From JAWWBL01 sp033720975 (GTDB taxonomy: Bacteria; Actinomycetota; Acidimicrobiia; Spongiisociales; ZC4RG35), in assembly GCA_033720975.1 (NCBI GenBank), contig JAWWBL010000015.1:1-27017 (forward strand): DNA of 27,017 bases, read 5' to 3'. The notes under the pieces were generated by a model. The model had not been told where the DNA came from. It saw only the letters and a list, made by a program, of their open reading frames with translations, and made no database searches. Positions 1 to 6,796 of the stretch are shown here, in pieces; positions within the stretch are counted from its first letter, which is position 1; every line of letters begins with the position of its first letter. Both the position numbers and the translations under genes were made by a program.

Positions 1-2331
1 CGGTGGGTCCTGGTGCCCGGGTGGCTCCGCCCGGGGCGGCACGAGATATTCGAGCAGCTCGCGCCATGAGCGGAGACTTGAAACCAGATGGTCGATCCCG
101 TTGACGGTGAACCAGTCTTTCCAGACCGTCCCACGGGCCAGCAGGTCGAGCCCGACCGTCTCCCACACGTGAGGCCTCCCGGCGACCATGAGATTGTCGT
201 CTACTGCTCGGGCCTCCCGAAATTCGGCAGGCTCACGGTTCTCGATGTCGTAGATGAAGCAGTAGTCCCCGGCGACTGTCGGCTGGCGTATCGGACTGGA
301 CCCGCCCTGATCCAGGAATCCGAAGGGGACGCGCCACTCCAGGGAGACGTCGCTGCCTCGTGGATCGCCAGGTGCGCCCGAGTTCGAGTAGATGTAGTGA
401 TCGAGGATGGCGTTCACTGCATGGCGCGCCGACTCGCACGCAGCCTCCATACTTGTCATCCGTGTGAAGGTCTTCGTCCAGGTCCCGGCGAAGACCAGGG
501 TGTTGGCATGGACCTGATACCCGCCGTGGGCTGCCTCCCAGTACTTCTGCTTTTGGGCCTCCGCGAGGGATTTGGCGTTCATCGGATAGGAGGCCGAGTG
601 ACCGTGTGGATTCCATGGCGGGCCACCGGGTCGGTGCTCCCAATCGTTGACGATCGGAACCAGATAGGGCGCGAGATTGTGGGTTATCAAGCCCTGCTTC
701 CCGATGACCAGGTTTCGGTCGAGTGTGTACCAGATCGGTTTGGGGAAGACGTCTCCGGGCGTGAGGGCCCCCGAATTGACCAGTGCCTCGGTCATCTGTC
801 GCCAGACTTCGGTCGCGATCTCGTCGTCAGTGGATTCGGCGGCGGACTGCTTTGCCTTGTTCCCACCCGGCTTCTCGATCTCCACCGGGTTTCGCCAGTC
901 GCCGATGTCAACGCTGAGCACCGATGCGTAGTGCTTGGTGGAGACATAGGGCTGGTCGTGCCACAAGCCGGCCTGGTTGATCGAGGAAAGCCCCCAAGGG
1001 GAATCTGTGTAGTAGACGTGGCCGCGTACCAGCTGGAACTCGGTGTCGAAATAGAACTGGATGCCGGACAGAGTCTGGAATCGGTCCCACTCCTTCAGGC
1101 CGACCTCGTCCATCTTCGTCGGGTCCCGCTCTCCCGGGACCCCGGTGTGTGGCGGTGTGGGCGGCGCCGGCAGCCGATCGGGCGGGTTATGGGTCGGCTT
1201 GCTCGTGGCAAAGCCTTTGAGTCCCTCCACCGTGCCACCCACGCCGGGTAGTTGGCTAGCTACCGTCTCGGCAGTGTGCGCATCAGTCGCCACGACGATG
1301 TAATCGGCATCGACTTTCTTGCCGTCCGCTGTCGCCAGGATCGTGTCGTTGGTGAGTTTGAGCGAGTCGAGGCCGGCGCAGACGAACTTCACACCCATGT
1401 GATCCGTGAGGTGTCGGTACCAATGGTCGAACCATGCTTCGCTGGTTGGGCCATTTAGGACACCGTCGGCCTTGTTGTCGCGGCGGTCCATTCGCAGCTG
1501 CAACTGAAGATATGTGTCCAGGTTGGTCCGGGCGTCACCCCACCGGCTGTCGAAGGCGGCGAGCACCTTGGGCATGTCCACCAATTGCCGGTTGAACGCG
1601 CTGCTGTAGTCGATTCGGGGCTGCCCCGTGTGGGGATCACGATCGACGAAGTAGTCGTACGCGGACATGTGCTCCATCTCGGACCGCCGCCGCTCGGGGC
1701 CCATCGAGAGGTAGCGCAGGATGCGAAGCATGAACTTCGACAGGTCGCTCGGCTGGAAGTCGAGTGCGCTGATCTGCTCGACCGTTGTCAAGAACTCGGC
1801 GAGCGTTCTGGGCGCCTCTCTTGGGAAGATGAGATTCGGCTTGCCACTGGCCGTCGTCGTGCCCTGTGTGGTGACTCGCTGGACGTTGTCGTACACGGTG
1901 CGTGCGGTCGGTCGCCACTTCTTCGCCCCCTTGTCGTACTCGTAGACAGGTATGCGCTGCATCGTGTCCCAGGTGTGGAGGTAGTAGGCCGGGAAGAACC
2001 GGAATCCATGTTCTCCGGGAACCATCTCCTTCGTTTGCGGCGGATTGGGATGGCCGGGGAACGGTCGCACGATGAGATCTTCCGACGAGTTGTGCTTCTT
2101 CTTGTTGAACGCTCCCCAGAGCGAGGACGCCATCCCGCCGAGTTTCACCGATGGCGTCTTGTTGTCCGGGAAGGCTTTTGCGTCCCGCTCGTCTGCCTTT
2201 GGTTCGTAGACAGTGACGTCGAAGCCTCTCTCAGCAAGTTCGTGTGCGGCCGTCAGTCCGGCAATCCCGGCACCGAAGACAGCCACTTTGGTGCCTTTCA
2301 CGGCAGGGGTGACTGCATCTCCGGCCGCCAT
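1..2331 (-). CDS. FAD-dependent oxidoreductase, amine oxidase/phytoene desaturase-like (C-terminus beyond window)
   Basis: Reading leftward from ATG at 2331, the frame stays open for 777 codons to the window edge, so the C-terminus is missing. The N-terminus has a Rossmann dinucleotide motif GAGIAGLTAAHEL (GxGxxG at residues 20-25) followed by an acidic residue, E43 in VTVYEP, ending the second strand. This is typical of FAD-binding flavin amine oxidases, phytoene desaturases and hydroxysqualene dehydroxylases. A late Gly-rich segment (GRPHVWETVGLDLLARG) also looks like the FAD-proximal end of such enzymes. The start is supported by AAGGA about 7 nt upstream and by a 4-nt ATGA overlap with the SCP2-like gene. 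It is the last visible gene of an operon that begins with a polyprenyl synthase, so the substrate is probably an isoprenoid or carotenoid; the exact reaction cannot be read. Membership in the FAD family is secure, the substrate is inference. Confidence 0.85.
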   Translation of the reverse strand, partial: MAAGDAVTPAVKGTKVAVFGAGIAGLTAAHELAERGFDVTVYEPKADERDAKAFPDNKTPSVKLGGMASSLWGAFNKKKHNSSEDLIVRPFPGHPNPPQTKEMVPGEHGFRFFPAYYLHTWDTMQRIPVYEYDKGAKKWRPTARTVYDNVQRVTTQGTTTASGKPNLIFPREAPRTLAEFLTTVEQISALDFQPSDLSKFMLRILRYLSMGPERRRSEMEHMSAYDYFVDRDPHTGQPRIDYSSAFNRQLVDMPKVLAAFDSRWGDARTNLDTYLQLQLRMDRRDNKADGVLNGPTSEAWFDHWYRHLTDHMGVKFVCAGLDSLKLTNDTILATADGKKVDADYIVVATDAHTAETVASQLPGVGGTVEGLKGFATSKPTHNPPDRLPAPPTPPHTGVPGERDPTKMDEVGLKEWDRFQTLSGIQFYFDTEFQLVRGHVYYTDSPWGLSSINQAGLWHDQPYVSTKHYASVLSVDIGDWRNPVEIEKPGGNKAKQSAAESTDDEIATEVWRQMTEALVNSGALTPGDVFPKPIWYTLDRNLVIGKQGLITHNLAPYLVPIVNDWEHRPGGPPWNPHGHSASYPMNAKSLAEAQKQKYWEAAHGGYQVHANTLVFAGTWTKTFTRMTSMEAACESARHAVNAILDHYIYSNSGAPGDPRGSDVSLEWRVPFGFLDQGGSSPIRQPTVAGDYCFIYDIENREPAEFREARAVDDNLMVAGRPHVWETVGLDLLARGTVWKDWFTVNGIDHLVSSLRSWRELLEYLVPPRAEPPGHQDPP

Positions 2332-2753
2332 CAGCTGGTCCTTCCCGCCGTGTAGCTCCTGGACATCGCTTGCTGAGGCGGGGAATGGATGGCGGCCACC
2401 AGATATTCCATCAGGGTGTCATGAGCCCTAACGACCGCCGGAAGAGTTCCACGAACTGCCAGGCGACCGGAATGGACAGCACCTGCCAGCGTCAGATTTC
2501 CCGCTATTACGTCCGCGACCGTTTGTGGGTCGGTTGCAATGTCGACGTCCGCGGACCCATAGGGTGTGTCGCTCACGATGACTTGGCCGGCGAATTCCAC
2601 TCCACAGGCCTCGGACCCTACGCGAAGCGTGATCCTCATGCTCTCTCCGGAGCGCCGAAATTCCTCGTATCCAGCCGGGTGATCCCTTCTCAGCAGGGCA
2701 AGCGAGCGCCGGATCAGGGCATGGAGGGGCTCATCGTAAGAACTCAAAGACAC
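2331..2753 (-). CDS. SCP2-like sterol/lipid-binding domain protein
   Basis: This 140-codon protein resembles single-domain SCP2 (sterol carrier protein 2) proteins. It has an amphipathic N-terminal helix, then beta strands with an alternating hydrophobic pattern, and the region DVDIATDPQTVADVIAGNLT followed by AVHSGRLAVRGTLP, which matches the SCP2 core in which a low-level activity or lipid-binding groove is formed. The start is GTG at 2753, preceded by AAAGGA about 6 nt upstream. It overlaps the end of the CrtC-like gene by 23 nt, and its own stop overlaps the ATG of the FAD oxidoreductase (ATGA). No signal peptide or membrane segment is visible. Inference: it may present a hydrophobic isoprenoid to the neighbouring FAD enzyme. 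The assignment rests on overall pattern rather than a catalytic motif. Confidence 0.62.
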   Translation of the reverse strand: MSLSSYDEPLHALIRRSLALLRRDHPAGYEEFRRSGESMRITLRVGSEACGVEFAGQVIVSDTPYGSADVDIATDPQTVADVIAGNLTLAGAVHSGRLAVRGTLPAVVRAHDTLMEYLVAAIHSPPQQAMSRSYTAGRTS

Positions 2754-3741
2754 CCGATCCTTTCAACTCCATCTGTTCTCCTCCGATCACGCCGTGCGCA
2801 GAGACAGCCGCCGAGACCTCATGCAGGGCCACGACCTTCTGAGGCCCTACCTCGGCCGGGACCGCAATCCGCGCGTACTCGACGGGCTCGATGGTCACAG
2901 CCACTCGATCTTGTCCACGCCTGGCGTCGAGCCGTATCCGTTTGGGCACGTCGCTAGATGTCCCTGGTGTGAGCAGTGACATGATGCCGGGCATGGTCAA
3001 GACAGGCGCTGTGCCCAGTGAGCCCTCGGATGTGACGGTTACCGCGTTGTCGCGGAACATCGCAGCCGGCTCACCTCCGTGCCACACGTAGAGGCATTGG
3101 CTCTGGGCCACCGAATGCGAGCGATCAGTCATCCTCATGAAGACCAGCGACCAGGGCTCATCTGTGTGATGAGGCAGGGCGGATCCCCATTGCCAACCGA
3201 AATCGTCTCCCCAGCGGAATGGCCCCCAGTTGTGATCGTGATAGGCAGCTGCTTCCCTCATCCAAAAGCGCGCGGACGGCGTTTTAACCCACCCATCGAC
3301 GGCCAAGCGAGGCACAAACAACCACGACATGCGCCCACCGCCGAGCGGCTGATTGTTCTTGAGAAAGGGCTTCGACACCGGTACGAATCGAAGACGGCCG
3401 TTCAATCCTCGAGCAGGCAGGTTCAGTTCGACGAGATAGCCGCCGTCGTCGAATTGCAGGCGACTCGCGCCGAACCTGCCAGAAACCCCTCGGGAGCTCA
3501 CTTCCAGGTCCTCGACCGACACCTCCTCGATCCAGCCGTCCCAGTCGCGGTGGTGCACCAGGACGATCACCCTTCCAAGCTGTCTCCCAGTCGGTGCCTC
3601 CCCGTGTGACAGTGAGAAGTTGACGAGCAGTCGGATGTCGGGTGAGTGGACCACGAAGTGGTGCCACTCCTTCACAGCGTTCCCGCGCCGCCCCGCTAGG
3701 CCGCTGCGGAAGAAGTCGGCACGATCCAGGACGTCAGTCAT
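2731..3741 (-). CDS. CrtC/AttH-like lipocalin-fold protein (carotenoid hydratase-like)
   Basis: The 336-residue protein resembles the CrtC (carotenoid 1,2-hydratase)/AttH superfamily, built from two lipocalin-like halves. It begins with an EWHHFVVHSPDIRLLVNFSL segment, typical of the start of the first half. It contains the hallmark AYHDHNWGPFRWGDDFGWQW, a His/Asp-rich motif seen in CrtC, AttH and tocopherol-cyclase-like proteins. A second beta-rich half follows from about residue 210. No signal peptide is visible. The start ATG at 3741 overlaps the previous stop by 4 nt (ATGA) and lies about 10 nt after GAAGGAG. In this operon, with a polyprenyl synthase and a FAD oxidoreductase, water addition to or cyclisation of an isoprenoid chain is a reasonable guess. 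AttH-type proteins are functionally diverse, so the reaction remains inference. Confidence 0.75.
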   Translation of the reverse strand: MTDVLDRADFFRSGLAGRRGNAVKEWHHFVVHSPDIRLLVNFSLSHGEAPTGRQLGRVIVLVHHRDWDGWIEEVSVEDLEVSSRGVSGRFGASRLQFDDGGYLVELNLPARGLNGRLRFVPVSKPFLKNNQPLGGGRMSWLFVPRLAVDGWVKTPSARFWMREAAAYHDHNWGPFRWGDDFGWQWGSALPHHTDEPWSLVFMRMTDRSHSVAQSQCLYVWHGGEPAAMFRDNAVTVTSEGSLGTAPVLTMPGIMSLLTPGTSSDVPKRIRLDARRGQDRVAVTIEPVEYARIAVPAEVGPQKVVALHEVSAAVSAHGVIGGEQMELKGSGVFEFLR

Positions 3742-4010
3742 CTCAGCATCTCTCCTTCAAAGGAAGGCGGATCGAGTGAGGAGGCTTCGATTTCGACGCG
3801 GCTGAAGATGGCAGCGAGCCGGTCCGCGATGGAGAAAATGCCAAGAATCACCAGGTCGAGCTCTGTGGGCGCCCCTCCGCCGTCTTTGGGAGAGTGCTCG
3901 TCGCCCAACACGGAGCGGATCCTCTGTGATAGGCCAAGAATCCCGAGACACAGAGCCAAGGGAACGTGCATACCAGCGAACCCTCCCTCTGCCCGGTTGA
4001 TCTCCTTCAC
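3738..4010 (-). CDS. small hypothetical protein in isoprenoid operon
   Basis: I do not recognise this 90-codon protein. It starts with GTG at 4010, which forms a 4-nt GTGA overlap with the previous gene, and its stop forms an ATGA overlap with the CrtC-like gene. This exact packing on both sides is the best evidence that it is real. Two moderately hydrophobic stretches are visible, MHVPLALCLGILGLSQRI (about residues 14-31) and LDLVILGIFSIADRLAAIFS (about 51-70), separated by a charged, Gly-rich loop. These could be amphipathic or membrane-associated helices; neither is a convincing full transmembrane segment. It might help bring the pathway enzymes to the membrane, but nothing in the sequence proves that. 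A longer overlapping reading in another frame (3757-4017) lacks these boundaries and was not chosen. Confidence 0.6.
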   Translation of the reverse strand: MKEINRAEGGFAGMHVPLALCLGILGLSQRIRSVLGDEHSPKDGGGAPTELDLVILGIFSIADRLAAIFSRVEIEASSLDPPSFEGEMLR

Positions 4011-4480
4011 GCCACACCCTCGGGTCGCATCGCCTTGATCAGCGCCTCCATGGAAGACGAGCTGGCAGCAACGTCGGACACCAGGTCGAGCCAGGCGGTC
4101 GGGATGTCAGCGTCCTCGTTCAGGTCGTCGTAGACGCTGAGACTGATCGCTTCCCACATGTCCCGGAGGGGCTCGAGTTCCTGGGAGGCGAGGAGCCGCT
4201 GTTGCCACTCGGCACCCTCCTCGGTGTCTGCGTACTTCCTCCCCTCGTCGATCAGGAGCCCGACCACTGCCCGTGCCCCCGCCGGGCTCTGCAGCATCGC
4301 CATCCGAGCCCGCCGCAGGAGCGATGCCAATTCCCTGACCTCTTCTCCGGACTCGGGGGGAACATCCCGTGCACCGAGCGACGATGAGAACAACACACCT
4401 GTGACTGCCAGGCGGGCTTTCTCGAGTTCATGGAGAAGCTCGGTGAGCGACTCGGTCGGTGGATCGAAGGGGAGACTCAT
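4007..4480 (-). CDS. hypothetical helical protein in isoprenoid operon
   Basis: This 157-codon protein belongs to no family I recognise. It is predicted to be soluble and almost wholly alpha-helical, with leucine- and alanine-rich amphipathic segments such as LTELLHELEKARLAVTG near the N-terminus and VSDVAASSSSMEALIKAM near the C-terminus. There is no signal peptide, cysteine cluster or obvious catalytic motif. Its ATG at 4480 overlaps the stop of the polyprenyl synthase gene by 4 nt (ATGA), and its own stop overlaps the GTG of the 90-codon gene. Translational coupling to the synthase suggests a partner or accessory role in the same pathway, which is inference from position only. Confidence 0.65.
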   Translation of the reverse strand: MSLPFDPPTESLTELLHELEKARLAVTGVLFSSSLGARDVPPESGEEVRELASLLRRARMAMLQSPAGARAVVGLLIDEGRKYADTEEGAEWQQRLLASQELEPLRDMWEAISLSVYDDLNEDADIPTAWLDLVSDVAASSSSMEALIKAMRPEGVA

Positions 4481-5649
4481 CGCGTCCGCTCGTGCACGAA
4501 TGCGATCAGATCCTCGAGAATGTCACGGTGGCGGTTGCGTGGTATCCAATCCAAGGACCGAAGCGCGATATCCGCCAACTCGGCGTGTTTGCGGGCCATC
4601 CGAGCGGCGTAGACAGCTGATTGTTGGCGGATGAGGAGGTCGAGCAGCCACTCCACATCGTCCGACGTCTTGGCTGTCGTCCTCAGTGAGTCGATTGCCG
4701 CTTGTCCGCCGGAGGTGAGGTCGCCCGCTTTCAGGAGTTCGTCGAGGGTCTCATCAAGCCGAGGATCTCTTCTGACACCGGTTGGTCTCGGTTTGGCAAG
4801 GATCGACCTCGCCCTTTCCGCATCTTGGGCTGAAGCGGTGCGTATGGCATGGAGGAGCATGACGGTGCGCTTTCCCTCCCAGAGGTCACCACCGATCTCT
4901 TTGCCGTAGCGCTCGACATCGGCGTGAAGGTTGAGCAGATCATCGGTTATCTGAAATGCGACGCTCAGCTCCGTGGCGAACTCCTCGAGTTGAGCGACCT
5001 GTTGTGGTGTTGCTCCCGCGACGATGGCGCCAATTTGCGTCGGGGTGATGAAGCTGTACCAACCGGTTTTCTCCACGACCATCCGCCGGTAGTCGTCATC
5101 GCTCAGATCCCAGCGATTCTCGCGCACCCACTCGAGCTCGATCGCCTGTCCTTCGACCGAATGTCGAGACATTCGCGCCACCGCCTCGAGGATCTTGAGG
5201 GCGGGCCCCAACCCTACGACTTCGATGTTTTCGAGTAGGGGCTCCAGCGAAAGGACGAGCATTGCGTCGCCGACGTTCACCGCGATTGGGACTCCATGCT
5301 CGAGATGAAGAGTGGGCCGCCCGCGGCGCATCAAGGAGTCGTCTTCGATGTCGTCGTGGATCAAAAACGCGTTGTGGTACAGCTCCAACGTCGCGGATGT
5401 CGGTAGGACCGCTTCCAGGTAGCCACCAAGGGCGCGGCAGGTGGCGATGGCCAGAGTTGGTCGCAAGGCTTTTCCCTCGCGGAGGGGATAGTCGAGGATC
5501 AGCTCGTAGAGGCCCGAAGTCCTTTCTTCATTTGGGCCAAATAGGCGCTCGATTTCGGCCGTCACCAGTGAGCGACTCTCCTCCATGTATGTCGACAGCT
5601 GGGATTCGGATCCTTCATGCTGTTTCACGGCCTCGGCACCTTGAACCAT
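4477..5649 (-). CDS. polyprenyl diphosphate synthase (trans-isoprenyl synthase family)
   Basis: Condenses isopentenyl diphosphate with an allylic diphosphate to make a longer prenyl diphosphate. The first Asp-rich motif is DDIED at residues 99-103, followed by RRGRPTLH. The IPP-binding region is EGKALRP near residue 60. The second motif is DDLLN at residues 236-240, where the usual final Asp is Asn, as in eukaryotic-type GGPP synthases (DDYxN), followed by GKEIGGDLWEGKRT. The chosen start is ATG at 5649 (390 residues), with GGGAG a few bases upstream. The frame is open to 5742, but those extra residues are Arg/Pro-rich and unlike the family. About 60 residues of helical C-terminal extension follow the catalytic core. 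It heads a six-gene operon. Product chain length cannot be read reliably; farnesyl or geranylgeranyl diphosphate are both possible. Confidence 0.92.
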   Translation of the reverse strand: MVQGAEAVKQHEGSESQLSTYMEESRSLVTAEIERLFGPNEERTSGLYELILDYPLREGKALRPTLAIATCRALGGYLEAVLPTSATLELYHNAFLIHDDIEDDSLMRRGRPTLHLEHGVPIAVNVGDAMLVLSLEPLLENIEVVGLGPALKILEAVARMSRHSVEGQAIELEWVRENRWDLSDDDYRRMVVEKTGWYSFITPTQIGAIVAGATPQQVAQLEEFATELSVAFQITDDLLNLHADVERYGKEIGGDLWEGKRTVMLLHAIRTASAQDAERARSILAKPRPTGVRRDPRLDETLDELLKAGDLTSGGQAAIDSLRTTAKTSDDVEWLLDLLIRQQSAVYAARMARKHAELADIALRSLDWIPRNRHRDILEDLIAFVHERTR

Positions 5650-5678
5650 TGATCTCCCATCGCGGAATCGAGGGCACA

Positions 5679-5684
5679 ACCCTA
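5679..5684 (-). promoter_or_regulatory. possible -10 element for the isoprenoid operon
   Basis: On the minus strand this reads TAGGGT (within TATAGGGT), matching the TAnnnT pattern, about 30 nt upstream of the ATG at 5649. No convincing -35 is visible, so this is a weak call based on position and the invariant T-A...T bases. Confidence 0.25.
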
Positions 5685-5753
5685 TAGGCCGCCGCCCAGG
5701 CCGTGGTCGGGAGTGAGATCCGCGCGCGTCGGCTGCTGTCATGCGCGTACCGG

Positions 5754-5759
5754 TATCGT
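5754..5759 (+). promoter_or_regulatory. possible -10 element giving a leaderless response-regulator transcript
   Basis: TATCGT matches TAnnnT and ends 6 nt before the GTG start at 5766, the spacing expected if transcription begins at the start codon. There is no ribosome-binding site in front of that GTG, which fits a leaderless mRNA. Leaderless genes are common in actinobacteria. This is inference from spacing alone. Confidence 0.35.
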
Positions 5760-5765
5760 CGCCCG

Positions 5766-6428
5766 GTGGCCATCTCGATAGTTCTGGCGGAAGACACCTT
5801 CATCGTGCGGGAAGGGGTGCAGATGCTGCTCGATCGCGCTGGCTATGAGCTCAAGGCCGCGGTGGAGAACTACGACGACCTGATCGAAGCGGTCGAGGCG
5901 CATCATCCGGACGTGGTCGTCACCGACATCCGGATGCCCCCTACCAAGACCAACGAGGGAGCCAGGGCTGCCCGGGAGATAAGAGACGCCCATCCACAGA
6001 CAGGTGTGGTCGTGCTCTCTCAGTACGTCGAGGCGGCCTACGCCCTGGAGCTGTTCTCAGCTGGAGCAGACGGCCTCGCATACCTGCTCAAGGAGCGGCT
6101 CGGTGATCTCGACCAGCTGACTCAGGCCATCGAGGAGGTTCACCGGGGAGGGTCGGTGATCGACTCCAAGGTCGTCGACGCCCTGATAAAGGAGCGGACC
6201 AAGCCCAAATCGCCAGTCTTCGAGCTCACTGACCGTGAGCGGGAGGTCTTGTCGGAGATGGCCCAGGGGCGCACCAACGCGGCGATCGCGGAGACACTGT
6301 TTCTGTCAGAGCGCGCCATCGAGAAGCACATCAATTCCATCTTCACCAAGCTTGGGTTGTTGCCCGAGAAGGAGACCAACCGTCGGGTCCGAGCAGTCCT
6401 CATGTTCTTGGGCGAGAATGGTGGCTGA
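5766..6428 (+). CDS. NarL/FixJ-family response regulator (REC + LuxR-type HTH)
   Basis: A DNA-binding response regulator of 220 residues. The N-terminal receiver domain has the acidic pair E9-D10, the phospho-acceptor D54 in VVVTDIRMPP, and a Lys in YLLKERLG. A C-terminal LuxR-type helix-turn-helix follows, beginning LTDREREVLSEMAQGRTNAA and continuing through the recognition-helix region SERAIEKHINSIFTKLGL. The start is GTG at 5766: the reading frame extends upstream to 5703, but that part does not resemble a receiver domain. It is followed 2 nt later by a stand-alone receiver gene. The receiver sequence, including MPPTxxxEG after the acceptor Asp, closely parallels the receiver of the cyclase gene at 10880-12184. 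This suggests both are fed by the histidine kinases encoded on the opposite strand. Confidence 0.93.
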   Translation: MAISIVLAEDTFIVREGVQMLLDRAGYELKAAVENYDDLIEAVEAHHPDVVVTDIRMPPTKTNEGARAAREIRDAHPQTGVVVLSQYVEAAYALELFSAGADGLAYLLKERLGDLDQLTQAIEEVHRGGSVIDSKVVDALIKERTKPKSPVFELTDREREVLSEMAQGRTNAAIAETLFLSERAIEKHINSIFTKLGLLPEKETNRRVRAVLMFLGENGG

Positions 6429-6430
6429 GC

Positions 6431-6796
6431 ATGGTGAAAGTCCTCATCGTCGATGATCAGGAGCCGTTTCGATCAGCGGCTCGGATGGTGGTGGAGTTGA
6501 CCGAGGGCTTCGAGGTGGTCGGAGAGGCTGAGACCGGCGAGGAGGGTGTTGAGATGGCCGCGGGACTCGAACCCGACCTCGTGCTGATCGACATCAACAT
6601 GCCGGGGATCAACGGCTTGGAGGCAACCCGACGAATCACCGAGGCGCGACCGGCGACAAAGGTCGTCATCTTCTCCACCTATGAGGCCGGCGAGTACGAG
6701 TCGAGGGCCAAGGACGCAGGAGCCATCGCCTTCATCCCCAAGTCTGATTTCGACCCGGTGTCACTTGTGTCAACCTGGGAGCAGGCAGGTCAGTAG
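6431..6796 (+). CDS. single-domain response regulator (REC only)
   Basis: A stand-alone receiver of 121 residues, with no output domain. It has the acidic pocket D8-D9, the phospho-acceptor D54 in LVLIDINMPGING, a Thr/Ser switch residue in KVVIFSTYE, and the conserved Lys in AFIPKSDF. It begins 2 nt after the stop of the NarL-like regulator and is surely co-transcribed with it. Stand-alone receivers act as phosphate shuttles or sinks, or bind a partner protein; which applies here is unknown. Its 3' end overlaps the 3' end of the convergent histidine kinase gene by 7 nt (6790-6796), so the two converging messages share antisense sequence. Confidence 0.93.
   Translation: MVKVLIVDDQEPFRSAARMVVELTEGFEVVGEAETGEEGVEMAAGLEPDLVLIDINMPGINGLEATRRITEARPATKVVIFSTYEAGEYESRAKDAGAIAFIPKSDFDPVSLVSTWEQAGQ

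Noticed and set aside
88..1251. Long plus-strand open frame of 387 codons
   Set aside because: It is the shadow of the FAD oxidoreductase on the minus strand, which has a clear Rossmann motif, good ribosome site and operon overlap; the plus-strand protein resembles nothing.
5650..5742. N-terminal extension of the polyprenyl synthase
   Set aside because: The extra 31 residues are Arg/Pro-rich, have no family match, and the ATG at 5649 has a better ribosome site.
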